The position numbers and the translations under genes were made by a program. From Welwitschia mirabilis (taxonomy: Eukaryota > Gnetophyta > Gnetopsida > Welwitschiales), in contig JBOZIK010000001.1 of assembly GCA_051453625.1 (NCBI GenBank), positions 170,142,019 through 170,206,018 on the forward strand: a stretch of 64,000 bases of DNA, given 5' to 3'. Of the stretch, positions 47,641 to 58,924 are shown piece by piece (the stretch's first letter is position 1; the number at the start of each line of letters is the position of its first letter). The notes below the pieces were generated by a model that was given only the letters and a program-made list of their open reading frames with translations, was not told where the DNA came from and did not search any database.

Positions 47641-48600
47641 TGTCTATGGTTGCTAAACCTGAGTGTTAATTTGTCATATCGACACTTATGAAACTACTAA
47701 ATGTCCATATATATGCTTATTTTAAAGCATAATTAATTAATAAGTAAATGTAGTAGTACAAATGCAAAATCCCAAAAATAATCCTTACTTAAACACTTAC
47801 AATCTTGATTGGCAAAATCATCTAGATTTCTCTTGGAAGCAAGACAATAACCCATAATAAAATTTTTAGCTAAAAATTTATTTTCCTAATCTTTTAATTT
47901 TATCCTTCATCTTTAAATCATCAAATCACTTTGTCTAACTCATTAGATAATACTTCTAAAAAATTAATGGAAAGATAAGAACAAACAAATCAAAGATAAG
48001 AACAAACAAAGTAAATGCTTGAATAAATCCTAAGCAAACTCCAACAAACCACTAATTGCATTTTTTTTTCCATTAATAAACTAAAGAGAAATAGGAAAAG
48101 TTTCCATAAGAATTCATCCAAATCCAAAAGAAGTTAAATTTATGAAAGGATTAGAACACATAGAAGAAACCAAGTCTATACAACTTAGGAGCATGAAAGT
48201 AATAGAAAATACACTCATATAAAATTAATTAGAAGAATAAACAAAAACCCATAGAAAATAAGTAAAATGTTAAGAGTGAAAATTCATTCTCCATTTATAA
48301 AGAACCATTACCTTTGCACCAATACTTTAGAAAGGAAAATATAATGAAAAAGAAATTATAGGCCCTAGAAATTTTCAAAGAAATTAAAATAAACATTTTC
48401 TTTTTAGAAGCCATTTAACATATCCCTTTCTATGCTAAATTCCTTAAGGACTTATGCACTATAAAAAGGAAAATAAATGTTAAATTTAAATTCTTTCTAG
48501 CCTAGCAAATAACTGTGATTCTTTAAAACCAATTTCCACTGAAGTATAAAGACCCTAGATGTCCCATAATTACCATTACCATAGGAAAAAAAAAACTCTC
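47641..48600 (+). other. C gag-protease linker
   Basis: Lys-rich with no domain; near 48400-48480 the frame resembles the family segment before protease (FLEAI....PFYAKFLKDLCT-like). Nothing else recognised. Confidence 0.45.
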
Positions 48601-49079
48601 AACTAAACCTTGTTGAATTTAGGATCTATTGCAAACTGCTTGCTTATAAAAGTTATAAGGATTTAAGATTGGAAGGACTAAAAAACTCAAAAATCCAACT
48701 CTAATTAGCAAACAACTCTATTAAAACAATATTAGGAGCCATCAAGGATGTCATAGTTAGAGTGAATAGTTGCTACTTTCTAATAGATTTTGTGGTCTTC
48801 TACATGGAGAAATTATCAAACAAAATAGTACCTATTATATTAGAAGTACCATTTTTAGCAACATCTAATGCCTTAATTAATTGCAAGAATGGATTAATAA
48901 AAATCTCATTCAACAACATGATCATAGGGCTAAATGTATTTAATGCTATGAAATTTCCATTAAATGACAAAGGGGTAGAGTTCATAGATAGGATAGAAAG
49001 CCTTATTAAGAATAAAAAATTCACTTCTTACTCTCCCATAAATGAGGAAATAGAATACTTACAAGAAACATGCCTATAG
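48600..49079 (+). pseudogene. C aspartic protease remnant
   Basis: The C-terminal half is open from 48762 to 49079: FLIDFVVFYMEKLSNKIVPI, then ILEVPFLATSNALINC (family 'iLGRPFLATa.AlIdv') and NVFNAMKFP. The N-terminal half with the active site (about 48600-48760) is badly decayed and no clear D[TS]G remains. Confidence 0.8.
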
Positions 49080-49204
49080 CCCAAAATTAAGTTGATTTAG
49101 AACTTAAACCTTTACTTTATGATCCAAAATACACTTTTTTAGGCAATAACTCCGCTTTTTTGATAGTCACAAAATCTTCCTTGATCTTATTTGAAGAAAT
49201 TTAA

Positions 49205-50010
49205 TTGCTTGTACTCTTAATGAAGAATAAACAAGTAATAGGATGGACCCTTTCTGATATTAGAGGAATTAGCCACAGTATTTACATGTACCATATCTAT
49301 TTAGAGGAAAATTCCAAATCATCCATTGAAGCACAATGTAGGATAAACTCCACTATGAGGGAAGTTATTGAAAGTGAGGTAATTAAACTTCTTGATAATG
49401 GAATTATCTACTCTATTTCAAACATCAAGTGAGTAAATTAAACTCATACAATAGCAAAGAAATTATAAATTACCCTTATCCCTAATGAGCATAGTGAGCT
49501 TATTCCTACCAAACCAGCTATAAAATGGAGTGTGTGTATTGGTTATATAAAGTTAAATTCTATGTCTAGAAAATATCATTACCCTCTTTCTTTCTCAGAT
49601 CAAATTTTATCACAACTCATAAGATACACTTTTTATTATTTCTTGGGTGGGTATTTAGTTTACAATTAGGTTGAAATTACTCTTGAAGTTCAAGATAAAA
49701 CTATCTTCACTTATCCGTATGGAATATTTTCTTACAAATAAATGCTCTTTGGCCTATGAAATGCACTTATCACTTTTTAACATTGCATGTTCAAAATCTT
49801 CTCTGACTTACAAGATTTAGATGTTGAAATATTCATGGATGACTTTTTGATTTATGGAATCTTATTTAACCATTATTTGAAAAACTTATAACATGTCCTT
49901 GAAATATGCATTAAAAAATGACTTGTACTCAATTGGGAAAATGCCATTTTATGGTTAATCAAGGTATAGTTTTAGAACATGTCATCTCTAAGGAGGGAAT
50001 TTAGGTATAT
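49205..50010 (+). pseudogene. C reverse transcriptase remnant
   Basis: Open from 49205 to 49432 (NKQVIGWTLSDIRGISHSIY and following). It continues with WSVCIGYIKLNSMSRKYHYP, FSDQILSQL, TIFTYPYGIFSYK and the catalytic motif EIFMDDFLIYG with both Asp codons at 49838-49843. RT motif order is complete. Stops occur at Gln, Trp and other codons. RT would copy the RNA genome into DNA. Confidence 0.9.
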
Positions 50011-50644
50011 CTAGCTAAGATCTCCTTAATCACATACCTACCAACCCCCCAAAAACAAAAAGATATTAGATGATTCTTAAGACACACAAGATATTATAGG
50101 CAATTCATTAAAGATTTTAGTAAAATATCTAAGCCTTTATATGATCTTTGAGCAAAAATGCTTTCTTCGATTGACTTCAGAGTGTCAAAATACATTTAAA
50201 TAACTTAAATAAAGAATAAATTCTACTTTTATTATCCAATAACAGAATTGAAAGTTAGCTTTTAAATTATGTATGATGCTAGTGACTTTTCAATAGAAGT
50301 AATTTTAGGAAAAAGAGTTGCTAAAAAGCAAACTTTGATTTACCATACTAGTAAAACCTTAAATGAAATCTAAATCTTAAATATCTTTTGCCAAAAAGAA
50401 TTCAAAATCATATCTTATCAGATGAATTCTCCTCATTCAAGAATTAGATTTAGAAATTAAGGATAAAAAAGGCTTTGATAATGTTTTTGTGGATCACTTT
50501 TCTTACATATCTCTAAATAATCTACAAATATCTTTACCTATTGATGATACTTTTCTAGACAAACATCTCTTTTTAGTCAAAGAATAACCTTGGTTTGTAG
50601 ATATTACCAACTACTTTGTCTTCAAAGCTATTTCATCCCACTAA
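50010..50644 (+). pseudogene. C RT thumb/connection and RNase H remnant
   Basis: Reads YLPTPQKQKDIR.FLRHTRYY and FIKDFSKISKPLYDL (about 50035-50150), then the RNase H segment YDASDFSIEVILGKRVAKKQ (about 50270-50335) and LIYHTSKTLNE. The 'DASD.aig.vLgQ' motif keeps its catalytic Asp. Later parts lead to PWFVDITNYFVFKAIS (about 50590-50637), the linker to integrase. Confidence 0.85.
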
Positions 50645-50664
50645 NNNNNNNNNNNNNNNNNNNN
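50645..50664. other. Small gap, 20 N
   Basis: A run of 20 N at the RNase H-integrase linker. Confidence 0.99.
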
Positions 50665-51830
50665 CATACTTAAATACTACCATTTTGAGGCTTATGGGGG
50701 CCACTACTTAGCTAATAATACTACAACAATAATCTTACTATTCTATTCTTACTAACCTTTGATTTTTTAAGACTCTTTTCTTCACTATAAATCCTATGAT
50801 AACTATCAAAGGTTAGAAAAGATTTCATGTAAATGAATAATGCTTTTAAACCCTATCCTTACTGTTGAATCCTTTAACATACAGAAAATTGATTTTCAAG
50901 GTCCTTATCCATTATCCAACAAGCATTAATACACCCTTGTTTTTGTTGATTATGTAACTAAATGGATTAAATCATATGCTTGTCAAACAAATAATGCTAT
51001 ATTGGTAGTTAGATTCTTTAAAGAACATGTCTTAACTCATTTTCATTGTCCACATGTTTTAATTAGCAATTGAGGGATACACTTTTGTAATAAAATATTC
51101 AACAACCTTCTCATTAAATATGGGGTAACACCTTATCACCTGTAAAAAAGTGGCTAAGTTGTAGTTATGAATTGGGAACTTAAGAAAATCCTTCAAAAAG
51201 TAGTAAACTTAACATGAAAAGACTAATTCTTCAAACTTAATGATGCTTAGGGACATAGTGCCCTACTTATAAAACACCCTTAAGGTTGTTACCTTTTTAA
51301 TTAGTTAGTAAAGCATGTCATTTAACTATGGAACTTGAACATATGGCTTACTAGATGATCAATAATATAAACTTAGACTTAGAGAATGCAAAGAAAATAG
51401 GATTATATAACTTAGTAAACTAGACAAAACTAGAAATGGCACTTGTGATAACATGAGAATAAATAAGGATAAGATGAAGAGGTTCTATGATCAACATATC
51501 CTTAAAAAACTTTTTAGAAGGAAGAACTAGTCTTGCTATATAACTCATGCTTACTTTTTTTAGGGCAAACTAATAACTAAGTGAAAAGAAACCTTCTTAA
51601 TAAAAATGATTTTTCTACATGAAGTTATTCTCATTGAAAATTCAAAAAAAATTAACTCTTTAAAGTTAATAGACACTGGCTAAAACATTATTACTTATTT
51701 TACCATCCTTTTAAAGCTTTTCATTAATTAAATCCATTATCAAATCACTCTATCAAATTCATAAACCATCCACATGAACTATCAATCCATGAATTTTTTA
51801 GACTAATTGATTTAGGTTAAAAGCCCTTAA
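50665..51830 (+). pseudogene. C integrase remnant
   Basis: Zinc-finger region: YHFEAYGGHYLANNTTT (about 50673-50725), with the second His pair kept and the CC pair lost. Core: QKIDFQGPYPL (first Asp kept), LVFVDYVTKWIKSYACQTNN and VLTHFHCPHVLISN.GIHFCN (51062-51090), where the second catalytic Asp is Asn. The Glu region reads SG.VVVMNWELKKIL with Glu changed to Val. C-terminus: ELVLLYNSCLLFLGQ (about 51524) and LFKVNRHWLKHYY, ending SIHEFFRLIDLG. Integrase would insert the cDNA; this copy has lost two of three catalytic residues. Confidence 0.85.
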
Positions 51831-52182
51831 AATAAAAACCAAGAATAAGAGATTATGTTATCACCTAAGTAATGGTTAATAGTTAGTTTACTTATGGGTT
51901 TTTAAGGCAAAGAACACCTATTTTGTGTAGGTTAGTTAAGAACACATTCTCTTAGGATCTCCAACTTTGGTAAAACTAGGTTGAAAACTTAAAATTTATC
52001 TTCACATATGTTCTTTAAGTAAAAAGCCTTTAATGAGGATATAATTTGTCTTGACTAGGCTAATGAGCTAATGACTCCCTAAAGTGCATAAAAAATGATT
52101 ATGGAAAGATGAAGGAAAAAGATAATATATCTCTTCTTAAAAATTACATAACACTAATTACTTAGTTAGTTCATTTAACTGT

Positions 52183-52283
52183 ATTAGGGCTATGAACACC
52201 TCCTGGCAATATAGCTCTAATGATATAATTGCAACATGTTTAACTGCATCAAGGCTACAAACACTCACTAGCAATGTAGCCTT
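52183..52283 (+). repeat. Two hairpin units in C 3' region
   Basis: Unit 1: ATTAGGGCTAT (52183-52193) and ATAGCTCTAAT (52211-52221). Unit 2: AAGGCTAC (52251-52258) and GTAGCCTT (52276-52283). Both loops are 17 bases, and arms pair perfectly or with one G-T. Confidence 0.8.
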
Positions 52284-52743
52284 AATTTCTACACAAAATA
52301 ACATGTTTAACTCTATTAGTAGAAAATGTTGTAACATTGGATGCTTGATGTGGTTTAAATGCATCATATTAAAAACATATGTAAAGGTAGAAATGGAAAA
52401 CAAAGGAATGAAAAGGGGGAATTAGAGACCTTATGTGAACCATGTCTCTTGACTTTCATGCTTAGGATTTACATCTGTTCCATAGATTCCTAAAGGTTAC
52501 TTGGTCAAAACTTAACTTGGTTGATATCACTATTCATCAAAAATACAAAAAATTAATAAAGGAATAATAACTTAGAATAGTTCAATCATTTATTCATTGG
52601 TTTCTAATTTTCTCCATTCATGCATTTTCCATCTCATTTATGCCACATCATTTCACTACATTTCACTTCATATCATTTTTATAAAAAATAACTGCTAAGT
52701 TATTAATTGGTTTTATAAATAGTTTTTTTTCACTTAGCACAAG

Positions 52744-52843
52744 NNNNNNNNNNNNNNNNNNNNNNNNNNNNNNNNNNNNNNNNNNNNNNNNNNNNNNNNN
52801 NNNNNNNNNNNNNNNNNNNNNNNNNNNNNNNNNNNNNNNNNNN
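52744..52843. other. Assembly gap, 100 N
   Basis: A 100-N run at or near the boundary of C and B2. Confidence 0.99.
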
Positions 52844-52939
52844 AAAAAAGGATTAATTTCTAATTTGATGCTTGAATCATGCTCCATGAATGAGGACATA
52901 GTGAAAACAGTTTGAATGAGAAGAGATAATTCAAGATTA

Positions 52940-53400
52940 AGAGACTAATGTTTTAACATATTAATATGTTCAAAATCATAATTACTTGGGTGTTATTTCA
53001 TAGAATTAAAAACATCTAGTTTAAAATTCATATTTCCAAATTATATTTTCATAATAACATTCCTATGGTTAATTAAATAATTAGAGGTTACAATTAAAGA
53101 TCTTTCTAAAATGACAAGAACTATGGAATTGATCATTTTGTTCATTTCTTAGACTACAAAATTCACAAAGAAGTATAAACTATCCACTTAAATAATGACA
53201 TATTTCACTACACCCAGAGATGATTTTAATGAATTCTTAACTAGTTGAATTTGGAGACCACTTTCAAGACCATATAAACCAAGTTCCTTGTAGATAAAAT
53301 ATGGTAAAAATTTAACACTAGCTCCTAAATCTAACAAGGCTTACTTGATATATTAACCTCTAATGGTAATGACAATAGTTAAACATCATAAATATTTGTA
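52940..53400 (-). pseudogene. B2 aspartic protease remnant
   Basis: One minus-strand frame reads ALLDLGASVKFLPYFIYKEL, the active-site region with D-L-G in place of D[TS]G, then GLESGLQIQLVKNSLKSSLG and SIVLVILERSLIVTSNYLIN, ending FKLDVFNSMK. The frame is kept over about 150 codons with only about four stops at likely Gln or Trp codons. It is the best-preserved protease in the window. Confidence 0.85.
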
Positions 53401-53499
53401 TTTTAGAGAAATAAAATTTTAGATAATAGAACTTATTTAGTAAGTGAAAAAGAATTTTCTTGTAACATTCATTCTTCTCTTAACTATATATAAATCCTT

Positions 53500-55010
53500 A
53501 AGAAATTTAGCATAGGAAAGGACTTGCTTAATGGCTTCTAACAGAGAGATTTTAGTTTTTACTCACTTAAAAATTTCAAAATCCTCTTATTGTTTCTTTG
53601 CTATTTGGTCCTTTCTAAGTTATTAAGAAAAAGGTAATGCATATTTGTATAGAGGTATTTATGATTCTTACTAAGTTTTCTCTTCCTTATCCTTTCTATG
53701 CTAATTAGGCACTTCAACCTCTTATGTTGGAGTTTTCTATAAGATCTAGTTAATTTTATTTTCACTTCTTAGTTGTCTGGTTTTGATTTCCTCAACATAT
53801 GTATCTTTTATCCCATCTATCATATTGCAACTATTAGGATTAGGTTTAGAAGATTCTAGAAGCTTGCCTTTCTTACATTGGTTGAGTATAGTAAGGATGT
53901 CAGTGGTGGTTTAACTTAATTATCATATGTTTTAATCAAGTTTTCATAATGTGAAGGATATTTTTGGTTAACTTATTATTATCTATTATTGATTTAAATT
54001 TGATATCCCATAAGTATCTTAAGGGTATCTTCCAAAAAATGTAATGAAGAGTGTTGCTTATGAAAAATGAGGATTGATGATTATAAGATGATTATAAGGG
54101 ATATTTATTTTGAGGTTGAATTATAAATGCTTAGTTAAAATTATCTTGTTTTCATGGAATGTATAAATTATTTCTTCATTTAGGATTAGAGGTATTAGAG
54201 TAAGGGTTATTGGCTCTATGATTTCTCCATTATCTTATAACATTTACTTGGTTCTTTACTACATCTTGAAACATGGGGATAGAGGTATTATAACATCTTA
54301 CAAGTATCTATGTGATGAATGGAACAACTGATTTGAGGACTAAGAGACTTAAAATAGATTGTAAGAGATTTAATCTTCTTTAAAAATTCATCTAATCAAT
54401 TGTAAAGATTTATTGAGATTCTTAAAAATGCTAATAGCCTTAATGATATGATGTAATCTAGAGGGTTTATCTAGAGTTTTTAGTTTTTAGAACTCTTATA
54501 GATGGTTTTTAGGAAGTCCCAAGCTTCATCTATTTTCAATCCAAGAAACTTCCCCTATATACCATCTCTACAAGTTATCTATGATTCGATGAAAGGCCTT
54601 CACAAATGAAACTTAATGACTCTACCTTACTTAAAACCGTATTTAGGATACTTGAGGAGAAAATATTTGAAACATTTTAAATTTTACAAAAAAAATGTTT
54701 CATAGTATTTTTCCTAAAAATTCATGATTTCTCTTTAAGAACATTAGTTTTATGGCTAGGAAGAAACTTCTTGATAAATGACTGGTTAAGGTAAATCTGA
54801 GTAGTGATTAAGATATGTTTAAGCATGTATAATTAATAATTTAATTTTTCTTAAATAAAAATAGAAATAAAACTAATATAATGGTCTCTAATTTCTTTAA
54901 ATTTTAAGGAATAGTGAATAAAATGCATTCAAACTCCTTAAGATGCAAATACAAGTATTTAGACTCTAAACTATGAAAGCATAGTAATAGTTGAATGATA
55001 GTAGGTTTAA
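53500..55010 (-). pseudogene. B2 gag remnant
   Basis: Near 55010-54890 the minus strand reads NFKPTIIQLLLCFHSLESKY and LYLHLKEFECI, the Athila gag motif also seen in B1 and C. The remainder down to about 53500 is A/T-rich and decayed; no knuckle was identified. Confidence 0.7.
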
Positions 55011-56146
55011 AGTTAATTAATTCTAGAAGAATTATAAGGATAATTTATATAAGATGATATTCCTACTTATTAAGATTTAAGATAATATTTTACGATTTTT
55101 TGATGTTATTGGATGTTAGATTAATTTTTAGAAAAGTTAGAGTAAAAATATGACTAGTTATTGTAGTCTATATTGAGGTCTTGGTAATCTATCTCATGAA
55201 TAGCTTCTAGAAAATAGCATACCCTCATTATTTAATTCTAGATTTATGTTAGGGATTGACTTGAAATAATGTAATATTTTATCAAATTTAAATTACTAGT
55301 TCATGTAAAGTTTTCACAAATTAAGATCCACCCAGATCAAGAATTATTTTAGAAAGGAATAAGATGAACTTCTATGAAATTTAAGCATGGGACTTAAGGA
55401 AATGATGATGGCACTATTAAGAGAAGATGGTACTAATAGTATTTTAGGAAAAATAGGTTATGAAAAATTTAAGAAGCATAACTTAAGTATGAAGAGAAAG
55501 TTAAAGGGTTGGGAAAAATATAAATCCAACAAAATGAAGGATATATAAGCTAGAAAATAAAAATTTAAAATGCAATACAATGCAAAAAAAATAGAAATGA
55601 GAAATTTAGAACCTATAAATGTAAAAATGTAGTAATAATTATGTATAAATACAAGTATAAAATTAAAATTATAAAATAAAAAATGATCCTATAGGAAAAG
55701 CTTTTCTTATTATGTCTAAAACCTATGAAAGAGGGAAAATAAGAAAAGGGAAGAAATAAGAGGAAAACAAAGTTCTCCTCTTTAAAAAACTTTCAAAAGC
55801 TTAACTAGTCCTATATGGAAAATCTTAATATAGTAAGTTTAGTACATTAGAGTTATAAGAATTATAGGAAAATTGAAAAGAAAAAAAGAGGTACTAGAAG
55901 TAGACCTGTATAACAAAAACTTTGTAGTGCAATAAAAAAAGGAATAACTAGAAATAAAGTAAAGTAGAGGGAAAAAGAATTAGAAATATGCTATCATAAT
56001 TTCAAATTTGTAATAAAGTAAATTATAGTAAATAAAACAAATAAGGACACTAGAAATGGACTAGTCTAACTAAAAATAAATAAGTAGAAAAATAAATGAG
56101 AAGAAATAAAAATGTTTGTACATGCTCCACTATAGCAACTAGGACA
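55011..56146 (-). other. B2 leader
   Basis: Untranslated region between PBS and gag, pyrimidine-rich on the minus strand like the B1 leader (19560-20440). The segment CTAGTCCATTTCTAGTGTCC resembles C 46100-46130 only loosely. No ORF. Confidence 0.5.
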
Positions 56147-56165
56147 TTATCCTTGATAACATCAT

Positions 56166-57416
56166 AAACATTATTTATGGCTTATTTTTGTTATGTTTGT
56201 ATCAGTATAGATATTTTTTAAGTTCAAGCAATATTACTCTAGGAATATAAATCATGAAAAATTAAACTCAAATTTTATCAAAATTATTAAGACTTTTATT
56301 TAAGGTATAACCATCCTATCATCCTTTCCAAAAGATAATATATAGTAGACAAGATAGTAAATCTTACATAAATCTGACTTCTATAACTTCATAGAGTGAT
56401 TTAGTATTACAAGATAGGAAGTATGTATGTATTGTCAATCAATGGATTAAGCTAGGAATAAGGAATATATTTTAAAATCTAAGTTGATCACAAAAACAAT
56501 GATAAAAATCTTAATAAAAATAGACTTAATATATCATTATTTCAAGGAAATCCTATTAAGCATCCATCAAAGCTCAAGCATAATGATAAAATATCACTTC
56601 CCATATAAGTATTAATGAAAACTCTAGATCACCTTAGATCTCATGACCCACTTCATATGCATGAAAAGTATGAACTTATCCTAAAGAACATCAAATGATG
56701 ATAACTATGGACTAGGATTAACACATAACGTATTACTTAAAAACATAAAAAGGATTAACATGCTTTAATTCATCTTAAGTTTTACAAGTAGAGAAAACAT
56801 GCATACTTAAAATCGAGAAACTAGATTGAACAAATTATTAGCACTTTATCATAGCAATAGAGTAAATCTCACATAAGTAAAACATTCAAGCTAAAGCTTG
56901 AAATATCATGATAGTATTAATTGCTATCTCACTTATAAAGAAATGAATCTTAAAATTAGACATTTGTAAATCTTTACTAAAATTAAAAAGATTGATTAGA
57001 AGTTGCATATCCAAAATATGCTTAAAATGAAATCCAATTACACTTTTATAAACTAAAAATTCAGGTTAGGATTAGGATTCTATAAATTTGCATAATCTTT
57101 TCCTCTTTAGATTAAATCACCAATAGCCTTAATGAACTTACCATCTGCCAATACTTGTGAAACATGAAAATCAACATTAGACTTCTAAGATTACTAGTGT
57201 AATTGACATTCTAATAAATATTCATCTAAACTTCTAGTTTATGCTCTAGTAGCCTATTAGAAACTTTAAAAGACAAATAGTATATGCAAAATATCATTTT
57301 TTGTGAGTTTATAAATATAGATTAAAATAAATCCATAAAATCATAAAGATTAGTACTTCACTATGCTAAAATAGAATTAGATACTTGAAATAGATGTCAA
57401 TTTTTACATGTTATTA
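56166..57416 (-). repeat. B2 5' LTR
   Basis: Homologous along its length to the B3 3' LTR in the same orientation, and its end region matches the B1 LTR (minus strand TTCCTAGAGTAATATT; B1 TGCCTAGAGTAATCTT). Confidence 0.8.
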
Positions 57417-57684
57417 CTTATCCTTGTCATGTTCTTATTTTCCATCATAATTTAAGAACCAATCTTTCTTATCATTATTACATGAGAAATCATCATTTTT
57501 TTTGTCATCTAAAAGATCTGAGGATTTTATCTAATGCTTATAATAGTTAGAAATATTATAATCATCATCTGATGTTGATAAAATAAAAACATTTTTACAA
57601 GTAACTAATAATAATAATAGTCACTTATCAATGTATGCTTTATCATGATTTAAATCCATGTCAATATCCTAGGTATAAACATCA
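57417..57684 (-). other. Short coding-like spacer, Asp/Lys-rich
   Basis: The minus strand has a frame of about 85 codons with few stops, including DIDMDLNHDKAYIDK and LLDDKKNDDFSCNNDKKDW. It looks like part of an acidic gag-type or linker protein but matches no family I recognise. Confidence 0.3.
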
Positions 57685-58924
57685 TGTTATGGTGTGTAAT
57701 TTTGCAATCCTTTACATCTTACTCAATCCTATTGATCACAAATAAATATATTTCAAAAGACAACATAATAGTATAGATGGAAGTGACCCAAATGTCATAA
57801 ACCCATTGAAGGCATGTAAGAGAATAATGATAATTGATTTTTGAGAAAATATTTTATTCAAAACTCAAGAACAATGTAGAAAATAGCTATGTAATGCAGT
57901 ACAAATGCACTTAATCTAGATGAGCACCTATCTAATTACTGAATCGACTTGTCAAGAAGATTGATCCTATATAATCTAGATCATCTAAGAAGATTATCAC
58001 TAACCATGATGAATTGAGGCTATCAAGTAAGTCAAATAAATTGTAATGTAGAATGCTTCTAAACTACTATCATCAACCATAATAAATGTTTTCCTTGAGA
58101 CCTATATCATTAATGAGACTGTCACCAAACAAAGAATAACATAAACTATAGAGGATATTAAATGAAAAAAAGAAATATAGTTTGTATTATGAATCAAACT
58201 AACATCTCGATTACAAAACAACCACACCTCAATGGAGGATGCTTAGCCCAACACCAATGAAACATCTTTCTACAAATGTATAAGATGGATCTCCTACCCT
58301 TTGATCTCTTGTCACAGGAATTTTCAGTGCATTGAAGATCATAGGAGAGTTGAAGTAAGGGTGGAGGAGATTTATTTATACAGTAGAGAAGGCCTAACTA
58401 TCACTTAAAATGTGCTAAAAAATGCACTCAAATCAGAGAAAAAAATAGATGAAATAGATGAAAGTCATCTAACCATTTTAGTTATCATCCTAACTATCAT
58501 AAGGATGACATAGGGGATGATGGTACATGAATCATCATTATCATCCTACATGTTGTGGGGATGACCATGGAGATAACACCTCTTTAGAAAACATGAATTC
58601 ATTGGTTCTAGTTTTAGTCCACTTCAGCATTCTTGTATCACTCGTGTAGGGCAATTGTCTTATCTATTGTGGGAATGACAGTGAAGACGATAGTCCTTAT
58701 TATTTTTTCAACTTAAAAGAAGTGAGCCTCTAGCATTATTGATCTTCCACCAAAGCATTGAGCATTAGAATATTCCTGAAATGTCTCTAAAAATGTGAAG
58801 AATTACATGTTTCTATGATCATCCATGAACTCTTCATAATCCTTATAATTGCATCTAAACCTATATAAATGTTTTGTAAAATAGCTCATAACACCCCATT
58901 AAATACATACAATTTGGTGTCACA
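57685..58924 (-). repeat. A4 3' LTR
   Basis: On the minus strand it starts TGTGACACCAAATTG and ends near ACACACCATAACA. Hairpin units at 58482-58522 (arms ATCATCC and GGATGAT), 58539-58577 and 58654-58694 occupy the same places as in A3. Confidence 0.85.
58371..58380 (-). promoter_or_regulatory. TATA box of A4 LTR
   Basis: The minus strand reads TATAAATAAA at the conserved position. Confidence 0.5.

Larger units (their letters stand above)
44860..52740 (+). mobile_element. Element C: Ty3/gypsy with full gag-protease-RT-RNase H-integrase order
   Basis: 5' LTR (about 44860-45925), PBS (45927), gag, protease, RT, RNase H, zinc-finger and core integrase, integrase C-terminus and a 3' region with two hairpin units. 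No 3' LTR was found; the sequence meets B2 near the gap at 52744. All domains are decayed but ordered as in Athila-type gypsy elements. Confidence 0.85.
52660..57416 (-). mobile_element. Element B2: family B gypsy, minus strand, 5' half
   Basis: 5' LTR (56166-57416), degraded PBS (56147-56164), leader, gag (about 53750-55010) and protease (52940-53400) read on the minus strand. The sequence just after the PBS (GTTGCTATAGTGGAGCATG) matches B1 (GTTACTATAGTGGGGCATG). The rest is cut off at the meeting point with C. Confidence 0.8.

Noticed and set aside
57661-57684. PBS-like sequence beside the A4 LTR
   Set aside because: The opposite side of that LTR carries the 3' internal region and polypurine tract, so it is a 3' LTR and should have no PBS. 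The resemblance is weak.
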